A stretch of DNA of 64,000 bases. Origin: Siphlonurus alternatus (lineage: Eukaryota > Arthropoda > Insecta > Ephemeroptera > Siphlonuridae). Below the pieces are notes generated by a model that worked only from the letters and a program-made list of their open reading frames with translations, had not been told where the DNA came from and did no database searches. The stretch lies in the NCBI GenBank assembly GCA_949825025.1, contig OX463785.1:18663971-18727970 (forward strand), in the 5' to 3' direction. Below are positions 1-36,700 of the stretch, piece by piece (the first letter of the stretch is position 1; every line of letters starts with the position of its first letter). Both the position numbers and the translations under genes were made by a program.

Positions 1-974
1 ATTATTAAGACTAATTTGATGTAATTAAATATATAATTATGAATTTAAAAATATTAAGGGTAATACAAGTTAGTTGACGATGCTACGTACAATAAACTAA
101 AAGCTTCAGGTTTAAAGTTTCTAAATGGATTATTTAGGAAGGGGTCAGAAGGAAATTACCAAGTACCAGAAATATGTGATCTAGCGTAACCAAGTTATTT
201 TGTCAATGTGCTTGAACAATGTTGATGAAGAGCTAACATTAATTAATGGTTAATTGACAAGCTAGACATAGTTACATAACGTTCCTACGTCTAAACTTCA
301 TGAATTATCAAATACAATATGATTGATTACCTCTTATGTGTATTGAATTTTATAAATGACATAATTGATTTTAAATCACTTAAGGTCATGAAATATCAGT
401 ACCATTTAATATTAAATATAAATAATTTACAATAATTATATTAGTACTAAAATGTATTGACAAATTTTCCACTGTATTTTTTTTTAAATATTAATTTAGT
501 CGAATGGAACTCCCTATGTTTCTGTGATTAATTAAAAAGAGGTCAACTATTGAAATACATCAAATCAAAATGTTTTTCTGCAAGTTGCTAAATGTGCCAA
601 TAAAAAAATTAAATATTTGATCTTTTTTCATGTTGTCCTTTTCTTAATTAAATTTTTGATCTTAAACTCCACTAGCTCTTATGTGTGTGTTTTTTTAAGT
701 ATAAAAAAGAAACAGTGTGTATGTATACACATTTTGTGTATTTAAAAATGTCACATCAATGGATGTATTGCAATAATTTCGAGAAAGTGACAAAATAATA
801 AAATACTGCAATACTGCATTGCCGAGGTTGAGAAAATAAGAACATTGAGTAAATATTATAATAAATAAATGGGATATAAAATTTTCAAAGAAACGTTAAT
901 GTAGTAATGCACTTCACACTGCATTTTTGTGTATATTTTCTCAGCACTCCAGAGTACATTTTCTTTATTTTCAG
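1..974. other. AT-rich intron of the first esterase gene
   Basis: This is the intron upstream of the first visible exon, ending in a TTTTCAG acceptor at 968-974. I searched it for the preceding esterase exon (the LYK.YLE..GLLEDE segment seen in genes 2 and 3) and did not find it, so the rest of the gene lies left of the window. Otherwise it is low-complexity AT-rich sequence. Confidence 0.6.
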
Positions 975-3142
975 ACGTTAAGGACCAAGGAGAGACGTTG
1001 GCTGCCGGCGTTGAGAAAGCTCACTTTGGAGTTGAGAACATGGGCAATTTGACTGCTATGACGCCCGGCTTAATTGACGTAAGATAATTTAATTATTTGT
1101 CTTAGTAAGCTGTCAATTCCAATTACACGGCTCTCACATTGATGTAGTAGCGTGTGCCTCGGGGGAGTATGCAACTGGGAATTTCACCGTAACTACGCTC
1201 TAGTCATGTGATGTAATTTTATTATATTGTTATAAGGGAGTTTATAATTTAAAATGAAAAGACGGGTGTTTGTTTTTATATATTATGTACAGTCCACAAT
1301 TAAATTTCATACTACAATATTTTCATGCATTTGTAAAATCAAGACGATTATTCCACTTAATTTAAAAAAGCTATTTTATACATAATTCATTTTTTTTCTT
1401 TAATTTACAATAAAGTAAAGTATCAGATTTAAAACAAATAAGTACTTTGTAAATATAAAGATAAAAATTTCAAACAACGTTTGCAGCTTTAATTAAAATC
1501 AATAAATAAATATAAAATAAATACTAAATTTCATGGCAAACGTACAGAAAAAGCAGAAGTGGCCCTTCAAATGATTCATCAATGATAAAAGTTATATTAA
1601 TTAGTTTTGGGTATATCTTTAATATAATATTGTTTTCATATATTTCGTATTTTCGTAAACTTCTCCTAATTGGTGGGACATAATATATGCCGATAACTTC
1701 CGAACATCGACGACAAAAACCAAATTAAAAATGAGTGTTACATTGTTTCTAAAAATCTCTGTAATCTTCAGTTCCTAGGCAATATGTTCCTGAAAGGTCC
1801 GACCTTCGGTGCTGCTCAGATCAACGCTCAGGTCGCTCCCACCTTCCTGTACTCCTTCAATTTCCTGGGGAACACCACCTTATGGAACTTCATAGGAGAG
1901 CCCACCGCGCCAATCCCGGGAGGTAAATTTGTTAACTACAATCATGCAATTATATATTGAAGTTTCACCCGTCTGAAATTTATTGGATTCGATTATTGCA
2001 AAAAATGAAACAAAATTACAATATATCATAGATATTTACTAAAATAAATCTTTACTTTCAGGTGTGTGCCATGCAAATGAACTGGTTTTACAATTTAAAG
2101 TTCCATTGTTTGGATTGAATGCTGAGGAAAGAGAAATGTCAAAGAAAATCATTAAATTATGGACTAATTTTGCAACTTATGGGTAAGTAAAAATAAATTT
2201 ATTTACTTGTTTTTGTTCATAGAGGGATTTTAAGTTAAAAGGTTCACTCAAACATTAATTAAAACCCCGTCAATGAATGTAATATTTATGAAATAAATAA
2301 AAAATATTAAACTCCAATCTGTGTACGTATATTAAACTGCTAAATCTGTGTAATATTGTTATCAATGAATTTAAAATTAATTCTTAAAATATACAGAATG
2401 AATGCATGTAATAATTTGTTTTGAAATGGTGTATATTATTTTTTATTTAATATTACTTATAACAATTAAAAAAATATATAATTTATAAGCATTTTTTTTT
2501 CTTGATTACAAGCTATGAATTTGTTCGAGTTTTAAATAATTTGTTAATATTAATTATTGGGACATATTTTGGGATTGTCTCATGCAAGGAGACTATTCTT
2601 CTTGCTGTAATGATTGATAGTAGATAATTTGAGCTCCAGTTGAAAAATTACGTCTTCAACTCATCCTTGACAAGTCTAAACCTAAATTCTTATTACATCT
2701 TTTTGCCTCAAAGAAACAATTTTTCTAATATTTCTTGCTCAATAAGAGAAAAGAAGATGCAATCTTATCTTTTTCCCTCGAAAATGGTGCAAAACAGTAG
2801 GTAATTAGACGAGCAGATATGTTAAAAGCAATGAAATATGATATTTAACACGGGAGTGTTTCAAATTGCTGTGATCTCCCATTTTTAAAATTGAAAAACC
2901 AATCCACAAGTCTCAATGAAATGCGTGTTCAAAAATCTCATCCTAAAAAGTTTTCACGTACGATATGAATTCCCCACAGAGAACCCAACCCGTCGTCCAG
3001 CCCCGTGGAGGGCGTGCCCGCGTGGCCGAGGTACGACCCTGCGAGCGGCCTCTACATGCGACTGGACACGCAGCCCTCGCTCCTCACAGACTACACCGAC
3101 AACGAGTACTTCGTGGCAGCCCAGGAGAACTTTCCCTGGTGA
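975..3142 (+). CDS. Carboxylesterase gene 1, 3' part (last four exons)
   Basis: Seen: exons 975-1078, 1772-1922, 2062-2182 and 2980-3142 (TGA stop), with AG acceptors and GT donors, in phases identical to exons 9-12 of the two downstream paralogues. The first reads VKDQGETLAAGVEKAHFGVE; the second ends IPGG; the third begins GVCHANELV, carrying the catalytic His of the Ser-Glu-His triad; the last ends AAQENFPW. The second exon is 151 nt against 148 nt in the paralogues, one extra codon. Exons 9-11 have diverged clearly, but the last exon is almost identical to those of genes 2 and 3. Family knowledge: type-B carboxylesterases hydrolyse carboxylic esters and serve in detoxification or hormone and pheromone turnover. 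The substrate cannot be read here. The N-terminal two thirds lies outside the window. Confidence 0.88.
2639..2852. repeat. Dispersed repeat R (copy 1) in last intron of gene 1
   Basis: It begins near GTTGAAAAATTACGTCTTC and runs through a stretch resembling 'tctaaacctaa.tcttattac' and 'atggtgcaaaa.ag'. The same ordered words recur at 12760-13675, 41255-41530 and 46905-47165, some copies inverted. It is probably a non-autonomous element. The ends are only approximate. Confidence 0.5.
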
Positions 3143-3159
3143 TTTGTAAATAGCAAGCC

Positions 3160-3165
3160 AATAAA
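3160..3165 (+). promoter_or_regulatory. Polyadenylation signal of gene 1
   Basis: AATAAA lies 17 nt after the TGA of gene 1. The match in position to genes 2 and 3, which also have AATAAA within 20 nt of their stops, supports it. Confidence 0.7.
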
Positions 3166-3723
3166 TAACGCTTGGGAATATTGTTTGATTTTTTTATCAT
3201 TTTCCTTATCTACATCAATGTAATATAACTTATACTTCACAATTAATTTTGTCGTTGTTTCGAATTGGAGAATTGGATATTACGAATAAGTAGTGTGCAT
3301 GTGCTCAATAGAGATGCTTATGAGGCATCCGTGAATTACATTAATCAATGAATTTATATTTATAATGATATTTTTAAATATATTAATTTTAGTAATTAAT
3401 TTTAAACATTAATTAAATTTTTACTGTTTTCAACTTCCAAATATTTTATTTTTAAAGAATTACATTGTACTATTTTAAATATTATTGATTTTAAATTTAA
3501 ATAACACATAATTACATTGTATTATTTTATTTTGTGATATATTATTAAATTTTTATTGGATCAAGTTGTTTTACTATAAGTTACATAATAAGCATGAATT
3601 TAAAAATATAAAATAATAAACGAACCTTACAAGTGTTTAAATGTTTATAATTATATACATAATTAAATGATAATAACAAATATAATTTTATTTGATATCG
3701 CTGAACTCAGGTTTGTGAAACAA
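3166..3723. other. Intergenic AT-rich stretch
   Basis: Very AT-rich sequence downstream of gene 1. I see no exon, repeat or other feature. Confidence 0.5.
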
Positions 3724-4041
3724 TGGAGTACCGCCCTCAAATTTTTTTATTGCAGAAATGGATAGAGGGTGCAAAAATATGCTACTCTGAATTTTTTCAG
3801 ATTTTCCTGAGACCGGAGAGTATTTTTAAAAAATTATTGAAAGTCTATTTTGATGACGTCACGAGGCGCTTCTCCTTAAGAAAAGGATAGGACATTAACG
3901 CCCGTGAACGTCATAAAACGGACTTTCAATAATTTTTTAAAAATATTTCTGGGTCTCAGAAAAATCTGAAAAATTTTGAGTAGCATATTTTTGCACCCTT
4001 TATCCATTTCTGCAATAAAAAAATTTGAGGTCGGTACTCCA
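3724..4041. mobile_element. Hairpin MITE, family M1 (copy 1)
   Basis: The ends are inverted repeats (TGGAGTACCGCCCTCAAAT at the left, its near complement at the right). The arms pair almost throughout, including the ATTGCAGAAATGGATA segment and a TTTTTAAAAAATTATTGAAA segment. The core carries TGACGTCA (3853-3860). About 318 bp with no coding capacity, so it would be a non-autonomous DNA element. Relatives lie at 46211, 47673, 54822 and 60562. Confidence 0.8.
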
Positions 4042-4435
4042 TCCTGTAGTTTCCTATGATATAACAATTGACAAATGTGATGATAGTATCATCAGAAAAG
4101 ATCACTCAATTTAAAATCAGCTTTGTTATGATGATTGGAACACGTAGGTCACGTGATATCTTTAGTTTGCAAGTCACGTGACTGCGAAACTGCCAAATTA
4201 TACAAAACATAACAGCCAATCATAGAAGACGTATTGATTTCTCACTTGGTTTTTAGAAAAACTATTTTGATGGAATAATTTATACGCTTCTAGTAAACAT
4301 TTATATTTTTTTTCAGGTCGTCAACGATACAATTGTTCTGTATTATCAATATCATTATTTGATAGTATTTATTGATAAAATTATAGCACTAGTTGAAACA
4401 GAAGCCTTTAGTTCTTTAGTAAATAAAACTATATA

Positions 4436-4613
4436 GGGGGGCATTCACAAAGCACTTTAACCCCAACTTTAGCCCCAAGTTTTATCCCTGGTACTAAACA
4501 TGGTGCTAAACCAGGGGCTAACCATGTCTAGCTCCTAATTTAGCACCATTTTTAGTACCAGGGATAAAACTTGGGGCTAAATTTGGGGTTAAAGTGCTTC
4601 GTGAATGCCCCCC
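4436..4613. mobile_element. 178-bp hairpin MITE, family M2 (copy 1)
   Basis: The inverted ends are GGGGGGCATTCACAAAGC and its near complement. The arms carry repeated words such as GGGGCTAA and ACCAGGG, and the whole element folds on itself. A second copy of exactly the same length is at 57287-57464. No coding capacity. Confidence 0.85.
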
Positions 4614-6074
4614 ATTATATATTTAAAAAAAAATATGCTAACTATATTTCTATGAACTATAAATTATATGCTGCAAATTACCTTTATTATTAATGTAGTT
4701 AAATATTCCCAACAAAATAGATATTTAATAGCAATTTAAAACAACAGAAATTTAATTTGAAAATGAAATGAAATGAAAATGAAAACATTGCATATAAAAG
4801 AATGCATAAATCGAGGTTAATTTTGCTGTTATACTGTTATTGTACTGAAATCGGAATTAAATTAATTTTATAATGTATTGTAAGAAATAATCAGAAACCT
4901 TACAAAATTTATACTTTGCTATATCTACTAAATTATTCAAATTCAACATTATTTAATTGTTGTAAAAGACAAGTCAACAATTCATAGTAATTACATTGCA
5001 CTTATAGTCTTGTTAAATATTCAGTCTTTCTCGGAAAAAAAAATGTCTAAACGCATGAAAATCTCTCAGCATGATATTAACATTGTTAGCCACTGCCCTC
5101 AGTGCCCTAGAATGCATAAATTTGTTTTGTTATGATTTTTAGCCAATTATTTTATCTGCTCATGTATTTGTTATTTGGATTTATTAACTAAAAATGGAAA
5201 AAAGTTTTAATGCATTTAAAACTTTTATACAAGTTGCAATTTGTTATCTTTTTATGCCAAGTTACTGAAGATAAATTATCTAATTTTTAATGACATTAAA
5301 AAACTGTTAATTTTATTAAAATTTGATGATAAAATTTAATCATTTTTCTTAACGTAACAATGAAAAAGTGTTCATGTAAAGTGTAACTAAATTATGAAGC
5401 TAAAGTTGCCAAGAAGACAAAGCCAAAGTTTTTACAGCCTTTGGGCTAATCAGGTAATAATGATAAATTACCAAATTTACTACAACCAAGCCTTTTTTTA
5501 ATTTGAGGTGAAATTTAGTTTTCTAGCTTTTATGGCTGCCAAATTTACGATGGTATAAACATGTCATTGACTATTATACAGAGGTATTATAATCTTGTAT
5601 TATTTTTTTACGTACAGGCAGCATTATTTATTTTACAAATATTAACTATCAATATTTTTACCTAGGTAAAAGTATTATTCGTACTAAAATGTACGTAATA
5701 TACACATTTTAAATATTTTATATTTAGCTGTCATGTTACTGTACTGTAGGAACTTTTGACTTTATTTATAATTTTACAAATGCAATAAAAAGATCTTTTA
5801 CTTGTCATATTTCAACATATGCGATGGAGGCATTTTAGCAAATTCTATATTAAAATTTAAAATAACTATATAATATAAAACAATTATCAAGCAAATAATA
5901 TCAAAAGAGTTTTGTGCTATTTGTAAAACGTTATACGTGTAATGTATGTATACAAGCAGTTATTAATCACACTGTTAATTCATAATCGAGAAAATGATTC
6001 ACTTTATGTTACTATAATATTCTTAACTACATATAGATATAATTATTAATTGTATTGAATATGCGCAACAATAG
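4614..6074. other. Intergenic AT-rich stretch
   Basis: No exon similarity, long open frame or clear repeat structure was found. Only short A/T runs are visible. Confidence 0.45.
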
Positions 6075-6617
6075 ACTAGGTGTCCATTAAGCTCCATGCA
6101 GCCGTGATATTCCCATCGCTCTATTGTTGCTCACTCGTGCTAATGCATTTCCATTACTAGATACACTTCTATTCTCGCATCCTATATATAATCGCATCAA
6201 TAATATAAATGGAATACAAGTTCCTCCTTGTATACTAAACAAAAAAATAAAATGTATCATGGTGATGGTTTTTAAATAATAATGTAGTATCTAAGTAAAT
6301 TTAATATGGATACAGCATTATTGTTGTTATTTTAAGAGAATTTTAATATGACATGGATTATAAATGTATTGAAAATATCTTTAATGTATTCATTATAACT
6401 TTGGCAATATATTTTGTAGAAGAATATTATGCATTATTGTTGTATTATGTCGTATATTATTTCTATTAATAAATATATATGTTAAGATCAATGCTAGTTT
6501 TATAAATTATGATCTCACTAACATTAGATAGTCTAAAGCAAGTAGACTTTTGTTTACGATCCTGGTGTCATGAGGTAAGATTATAGAGAAATATGAATGA
6601 TAATTAGACACCCTAGT
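6075..6617. mobile_element. Possible short-TIR element
   Basis: The left end reads ACTAGGTGTCCATTAA and the right end is close to its complement (TTAGACACCCTAGT), one indel apart, about 540 bp apart. The interior is AT-rich without coding potential. Short inverted ends alone are weak evidence. Confidence 0.3.
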
Positions 6618-7473
6618 TAAAGACAGAAATCCCCGTGACAATATTATTATTTTTTACATAATATATTTATCAATATAATAAAATTAAAACAAAATAGTAA
6701 GTCCTTTTTTTTTTATCTTATATGGATAAATTTTCCATTTGGTGAATTTTATAAGACTCGAACCTTGTTGATGAAATGTGAGATACATGGTCCGCATTCC
6801 AGCTTCAATATAAAAGAAAATAAAAAAAAATGTGTCTTGGAAGTAGAAACGTTATAAGATGTGGATAGGACGTGTTAGGAAAAAATAAAGAATTTTAACT
6901 GACACACCTTTGTTTGAATTTCAGGTCAATAAGAGAAAAAAAATGACAAAATCATTGCATGTTGGAATTGTAGAACAAATTTATTTTTATTTTCTTTGCA
7001 ATCGTAAAAATTGTTAGATAAAATTCTTAAATCAAATTTTGGGCTTTCTTTTACCGCTAAAGCACTTGACATATATATTGTTACTGTAAAGTAGATTTCT
7101 CGACGTAATTTTTGCCCTACCATGACATTTTTTAAGACAATAATGTTACTGCTACAAGATCGTGTTCCAACCAATTTACCAAAGGTTTTTTTGGAAATTG
7201 TATTTAATATTTTATAAATGTCAAATTAAATATCGGTTTTATTTTTCTCAACTCGAAGTATAATTGACATTTAATACTCCTTATATATTGACAGGAGAAA
7301 GAGAGGATAATAACAAATAACTGTATCCAATCAGCTCTTTCTTCTCCTTGGTATCTATATCTGATATATCTACTACTGAGACGATATGCATGTTATTTTG
7401 TAAAGTAAGAAACATTTAACTCATCTGAATGGGAATTTTTTTCTATAACTCTAAATTTTTGAAGAAATTTTAG

Positions 7474-8411
7474 TGCCGTATTATACGCGAGACCACCCAA
7501 TGGAACGCTGCGTTTCCAGGTTAACTCAAATTCCTACGATAAATGTAAGGGTGCCATTGTAAATAGAAAGTGTATTACGAGGCAAAATTATGCAAATAAT
7601 GCGCACTTAATGTAAAATCCTATGTTGAAACTGTGATTTTGTCATCAAAACAAGTTTAATTAATGAATGGGTGTCACACTGAAGTATATAAAATTACTTG
7701 GAAACTTCAATATAAAGAAAAGTGTCTCGAAACAGCTTCGCATTTCGGACATAATTCTATAAATTTGTATATTTCAAATAAATTTTCTTAGTTACTTCTT
7801 TATAGCACGAGTTTCAACAGAGACCGCTAAAGATCTTCGTTAATTATGGCTAGAAATTTAACCAACATTCATGACAGAGCTTTGCGGGACCTGAATGTAT
7901 TGCTTATAAATGCAATACATTGTACTAGCGGCACCACGCTCAGCTAGACCCTGTGAAGCTCTGAAAATTTTGGTCTAATTTCTAGCCATAAGACATGGAG
8001 GTCTCTAACGGTCTCTAAAGTTTAAACATTTATGTCAAGTTTTAAAATTTCAAACTCCCTCCCCCACTGTTTTGATTATTTTCTGGAGTAACCATACATT
8101 TATTAAAGCGTACAAAAGTGAAACCACTTACAGATATGTCAAAACAAAGGCCATGTGAAGTGTGTTATTTGACATGTGATATTTTTCTAAACGGAAAATC
8201 AACACACACAATATCTGGTTGCAGCCTCCTTTGCCGTGGAGTAGCGTCTTGTTGGCCACGAGTCTGGCCCAGAAATGTCCTCAGACAGGAATATTGGACA
8301 AGAGGAGGAACGAATTTTGGAGCTTCGAACATTGACTGCCTCATGAGGAGAAAGTTAAGGGCCACAGTCGACAAAGAAGATTGTCTTTACCTCCATATTT
8401 CATTACCTCAG
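7474..8411 (+). pseudogene. Degenerate carboxylesterase remnant (two exon fragments)
   Basis: Fragment 1 (7474-7519) reads AVLYARPPNGTLRFQ followed by a GT, matching the end of exon 2 of the paralogues (FAAPPVGAQRFQ). Fragment 2 (8225-8411) follows an AG acceptor. It starts PPLPWSSVLLATSLAQKCPQ, matching PPGPTIPWEGVLNATKIGPV in gene 2, and ends VDKEDCLYLHISLPQ, matching the IEDCLYI block, before a GT donor. The two halves of fragment 2 are in different frames (187 nt instead of 177, with an in-frame TGA at 8333-8335), so at least one frameshift separates them. No signal-peptide exon, oxyanion-loop exon or catalytic-serine exon was found nearby. I read it as a truncated, decayed esterase copy. 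A sequencing error plus unseen exons is the alternative. Confidence 0.72.
7844..7991. mobile_element. Small hairpin element inside the esterase remnant
   Basis: TTATGGCTAGAAATTTA at the left pairs with TAATTTCTAGCCATAA at the right. The centre contains a second palindrome (TGTATTG...CAATACA). It is about 148 bp, non-coding, and lies between the two exon fragments of the remnant. Confidence 0.5.
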
Positions 8412-9447
8412 GTAACACAGACTAATATATGTTAGTATAAATTTACATGTTTAAACAATGTAATTATACAAAGCAGTGCTTGTAATGTTGAAAGTACAAC
8501 CAATAAAGGTAAGTTGAAAAGACATAAATGTACATACAGTACATTATATTTACATAGATTGCATAATATTGAAGGAATTATAAAAATACATTGACTACTT
8601 ATGTATAAATTTTTTATATTATATTTATATTTTATAACAAAATATAGAGACAAAAATAAACAACATGAATATGCAAAGGATTTTTTTTAGGACCCTATAT
8701 GGATAAATTATATAATTATTTAGAATTTATTTTAATAAACAACAGCTTTTTATCTTAAATTATAAACAATCTATTTGTGAAAATCACGATGATTATAAAT
8801 TTTTTATCTGTGTGATGAGTTATTATCATGACGGTGATATTTTTAAGATGTTTCAAAATCAACAAGATTGCTGATAAAAGTGTAACATGGTTATAAGAAA
8901 TATTAAAAAATTATATTTTCATTTCGCTAAATTTTATATAAAATGCGGGGAGGGAAAAATAATTTACCGAAAGGGGTTTTTAAGTGTCTATACATGCACA
9001 GTCCTAATGGGTGACATCATAAAAGACGTTTGGCATCAAGGTATGAGTGATAAGAGAAGCAGTTTGTAATTATAAAATTATTTTATTTATTTCACGCAAT
9101 ACAATTATAATATTTAAACTGGGTGAGGATAACATACAAAGTGAAATAATATTTTATCTCGAAAGTGGCAGTAATCTTATGTTACTAAATTATTATACAA
9201 CTGATGGGGTTAAAGTCAAAATAATTACATAATATACTAAAGAGATATATTACATCATCTATTAAAAAATTAGTCTCCTTGATTAAAAGGAGAACTTTGC
9301 CATTAAAGTGATAAAGTAATTATGCAATTGAAAATCTAAGTGCTTTATCGAGATTTTCGCGGTACGTGTCTGATGTTATCAGTTTCAGACAGGTACTTAA
9401 GGCAATCGAACTCTCTCCTCTCCCTCATCGAGCAAGACAAAGAAGCC
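8412..9447. other. Intergenic stretch upstream of gene 2
   Basis: No further exon of the remnant was found. The last ~90 bases are less AT-rich and probably hold the promoter and 5' UTR of gene 2. A TATCAGTTTCAG word at about 9377-9388 resembles an arthropod initiator, but no TATA box is evident. Confidence 0.35.
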
Positions 9448-32895
<23,448 letters not shown>

Positions 32896-32912
32896 TGTAC
32901 AATTTGGTTTTG

Positions 32913-32918
32913 AATAAA
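32913..32918 (+). promoter_or_regulatory. Polyadenylation signal of gene 2
   Basis: AATAAA lies 18 nt after the TAG. The 30-odd bases after the stop, including this signal, are the same as in gene 3. Confidence 0.75.
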
Positions 32919-33782
32919 GAATTATTACTCAAACTAAACTCTGTTAAGGAAATTATCCGAGTGTTCAAGTTTGTTTTATATTGAATAATATCCTGTGTTT
33001 TTTTGTGCCATTTCAATAGTTAAATGTGTCCAAAATATTTAAAATTTATTGCTTAATTTTAATGTGTATTTTAGTATAATTTATAAATATTAAACAGTTT
33101 GGAATTTGTCAATTATTAATTTATCTGAAACTTCAGAGTTTACAAAATTTAAATTTAGAAATTTAATGTAAATATTAAAATTGATCTACGAAGTTAGTCA
33201 AGTTAGGTAATGAAAATATTTAGTGTCATGTGCATTCTTCAATGATGTGTTTAGTACTGCAGGATTATTGTAATTGGTTCATGAAAAAAAAATCAATAAA
33301 ATCAACGTTGTTTATTTAAAAGAAATAATAAATAAAAACTAATTTTTATTATAAAAAATTTTTACTTAATAATTATTTAATTTTTTTTAGCGAGTAATAT
33401 GTTTTTCATGGTATTTTATATTGTTTTTTAAAATTATATTATAAAAACTGATTCAACTGGAAGATATGTTACCGCTAGTAGTAATGAATTCTTTAGACAT
33501 GGAATGCTGATGGATTGAAGCTAATTCAATAAATGATTAATAAGACTGAAAGTAATAATACCTACTTAACATAAGAGAAAATGAAATGTCCCTAATCATG
33601 ATTTTTTTTTTAAATTTAATTGATAAGTCAAACCTTGAACGCAAAATGTCAAGTCGTATAACAAGACTTGTCAGGTAGTTCTTATCAACGTTATCACAGC
33701 AGGGTGTGTCTTTTCCCAACAACCTCTGACCAGCAAATATTTTAACTTTTCACTCTCTGAACAATAATCACAGTGAGCAGTC
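32919..33782. other. Intergenic region between genes 2 and 3
   Basis: AT-rich, no gene. The last ~150 bases should hold the promoter and 5' UTR of gene 3. GTTATCA upstream of the start also occurs upstream of gene 2, but nothing firm can be called. Confidence 0.4.
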
Positions 33783-36700
33783 ATGAGACATCTTGTAGGC
33801 AAGTCTTGGCTTTTTAAATTGCAGAAATTAAATTGAAAATCAGTTATGGATATCCAAAATATACTATATACTAGCCTAGATAACTGCTATTCAAGTTACT
33901 AATGTTAACACCTATATATTATATTATGTTAACACCTTGTAAATTGTATAAATATATTTTTAGTCTAAATTGTCAATAAAATAGCATGATTTTTTTTTTT
34001 TTTAAATATGATGATTCATTGATCCGGATGGCTTTTAATATTGATTGTTAAGGTTTTCAAAATTAGGACCATTTTTTGGACTTTCCCCTACAAAGTACCC
34101 ATGTGATTTCAAACTGATTGAAACATTTAAAAAAATTATAAAAAAATTAGTGCATATCTATTTCATTATTTTATAGATGTTGCATTTTTTTAATTAATTT
34201 TTAGTTTAGTTTTAATTAATATTATATTCTACGACTATATCTTAAACAACTTCAATAAAGATTTCATTTAAAACTGTAATTTTACATTATTTTTTCCTTT
34301 TTTGTTTCTAATTATAATATTTATTAAAATTTCTCACTTTGCAGGTATTGTCGCCGCATGGTTGGTACTTCTGGTAGGCTCAGGGTCTGCCCAAGGTCCT
34401 CAGGTCACCATTCCTGGCTTTGGCGACATAGAGGGAACCACGGGAAGGTCAGAGTTTGACAACCGTCTGTTTTACAAGTTCAGGGGAGTGCCCTTCGCCG
34501 CTCCTCCTGTTGGGGCTCAAAGGTTTCAGGTAAGCTTATACCAAGGTAATAAGATGAAGAATACCCTACTTATGGCGGCTTCTTAAGGTTAACTTAATGC
34601 CACAAGAAGGTTGAAAAATAAGTGCATTCATAGGAAAGGTTGTGTAGCAATGGCAATTTAATCCCAGGATTTATAAAAAATTAACTGAGGGAACATTGAA
34701 AACCGAATTAAAAAGGTCGGTAGTTAATAAATACCACTCATGAATGATCGTTGACTAAAATTAAGTCCCTGTTACTGGATTTGAACCCAGGCAGGGAATG
34801 ACAAAGGGTTTCCGGTTAGTGTTATATATATATATGATACTCCACAGAGTAGAAGTAAGTTATAAAAATGTTCCAGCCGCCCGGCCCCGTCACCCCCTGG
34901 GAGGGAGTGTTGAACGCCACGGCGAACGGCCCCTCGTGTCCTCAGCTCGGACCAATCAGTGCTAAGACGTGGCCTCACGTGGCGGCGGATGACGAGCCCT
35001 TCGCCACGGATGACATCGAGGACTGTCTTTACATCCACGTGCACACGCCAACGGTAATTACAAAATTTATGAGCATATGACCGCATGAGAAAAAAATGCA
35101 TAATACATTAGTATTATTATTTTTGCATCTTGTATAATATAGCTTCTGATGGCCCTATTTTGAATTTTTATATTTAATTTGACGATTTGTCTAATTTATA
35201 TTACGGAGAAAAATAATATTAAATCAAGAAAAATAGTTCAGATGAAATAGCCATGTATTTAATTTTAAGAGTTTTTATTTTAATTTTTTATTGAATTAAA
35301 AATATTAAAATTAAATTTTTAATAATTGAATTTTGTCATCATTTGACAATTGTCATTATTGTAAACTTATAAATTTATTTATTTGTTCTACAAAACTGTT
35401 TTTAAAATAAAATTAAAATCAATTTTTTTTTTAATTTAATTAACATTCTGTTAATTATGATAGCTATAAAAGCAATCAATTCAAAGAGTAATACAATTGC
35501 AAAGTATTTTCTTCCTTGACAGGGAGTTCATTGGAGTTATAATATTTATCATAAATAATTTAAATGAAAGTGTAGTATAATTTTATAGAAAATAAGTTTT
35601 TTTGCTAAATTATTTTGAAATTAAAGCTATGGAATTTATTCAAATTCAGCTGGACCCTGGCGCCAACTTGCCAGTGATCGTGTTCTTCCACGGTGGTGCC
35701 TGGAGGATTGGATCATCTGATTTTTATGGCAGCTCTCGCTTCATGGACCAGGACGTCGTGCTGGTGATTCCCCACTACCGTCTGGGACCACTCGGTACGT
35801 TGGACCTCGAGGAAGGTCGTGTTCAGTATCAGATTTACAATCGATTTATCAAACATGTCAGAGCGTTGCAAGTTGTGCTATTTCATTTTTTTTTTCTAAT
35901 TCCTAATTTCTTCTAAAATATTGAAAGTTATGAGACAATGCCTCCTTTTTAGGACAGTACTTCTTTTAAAAGGGGTTTAAGTCCTTCTAGAATTGGTCGG
36001 ATTTTAAAAAGGAAAAGATATCGACGAATAAGAAAATTTTCATTTACAAATTTTTTTTAAGGGCATCTGAAATTTTGAATTTTCTGAATTGTTCGAGAGC
36101 TTTTTCGTTTTCGATTTTCAACTGTTCTGAACACAGCTGTAGAAATGTATATATACTTTCTATTCCTCGGCTGAAAAAAAAAGTGTTTATAATTTTTATG
36201 CTTCATTTTCTTTGCAAATATTTTAACGATGGTACAACTTTAACTTACTAAAAGTTTTAAAAAGTCATTATGTCACAGGATTCCTGTCCCTACAAACGAA
36301 CTCTCTTCCCGGAAATGCAGCCATGTTGGATCAGGTGGCGGCCCTGCAGTGGGTGAAGCAGAACATCGGCGTGTTTGGAGGAGACCCCAACCACATCACG
36401 GTGATGGGGGAGAGCGCAGGAGCAGCCAGTGCGTCCATGCTGGCCATCAGTCCACTCTCAACTGGTTCGTTGTTTTGTTTTGTTGGTGAATTTACGTCGA
36501 GAAATTTATGTTTAAATCGTTACGTACTTTCAAGAATTCATTTTAGTTTTTAAAAATTCACCCTTTTTCATTTATTTTTCCAATGAACAACTTTAAATTT
36601 GGAGATAAACTAGCTGATATAACTTGTATATGCTATTTTCATTCTTCCAGCAGTATAATTATACTTTATATATAATTGTTTATTTTTGAAATTAAATTTA

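Noticed and set aside
35602..35916. Frame extending exon 4 of gene 3 past its donor
   Set aside because: Conservation with gene 2 stops at the GTAC donor; the frame beyond is intronic and not shared.
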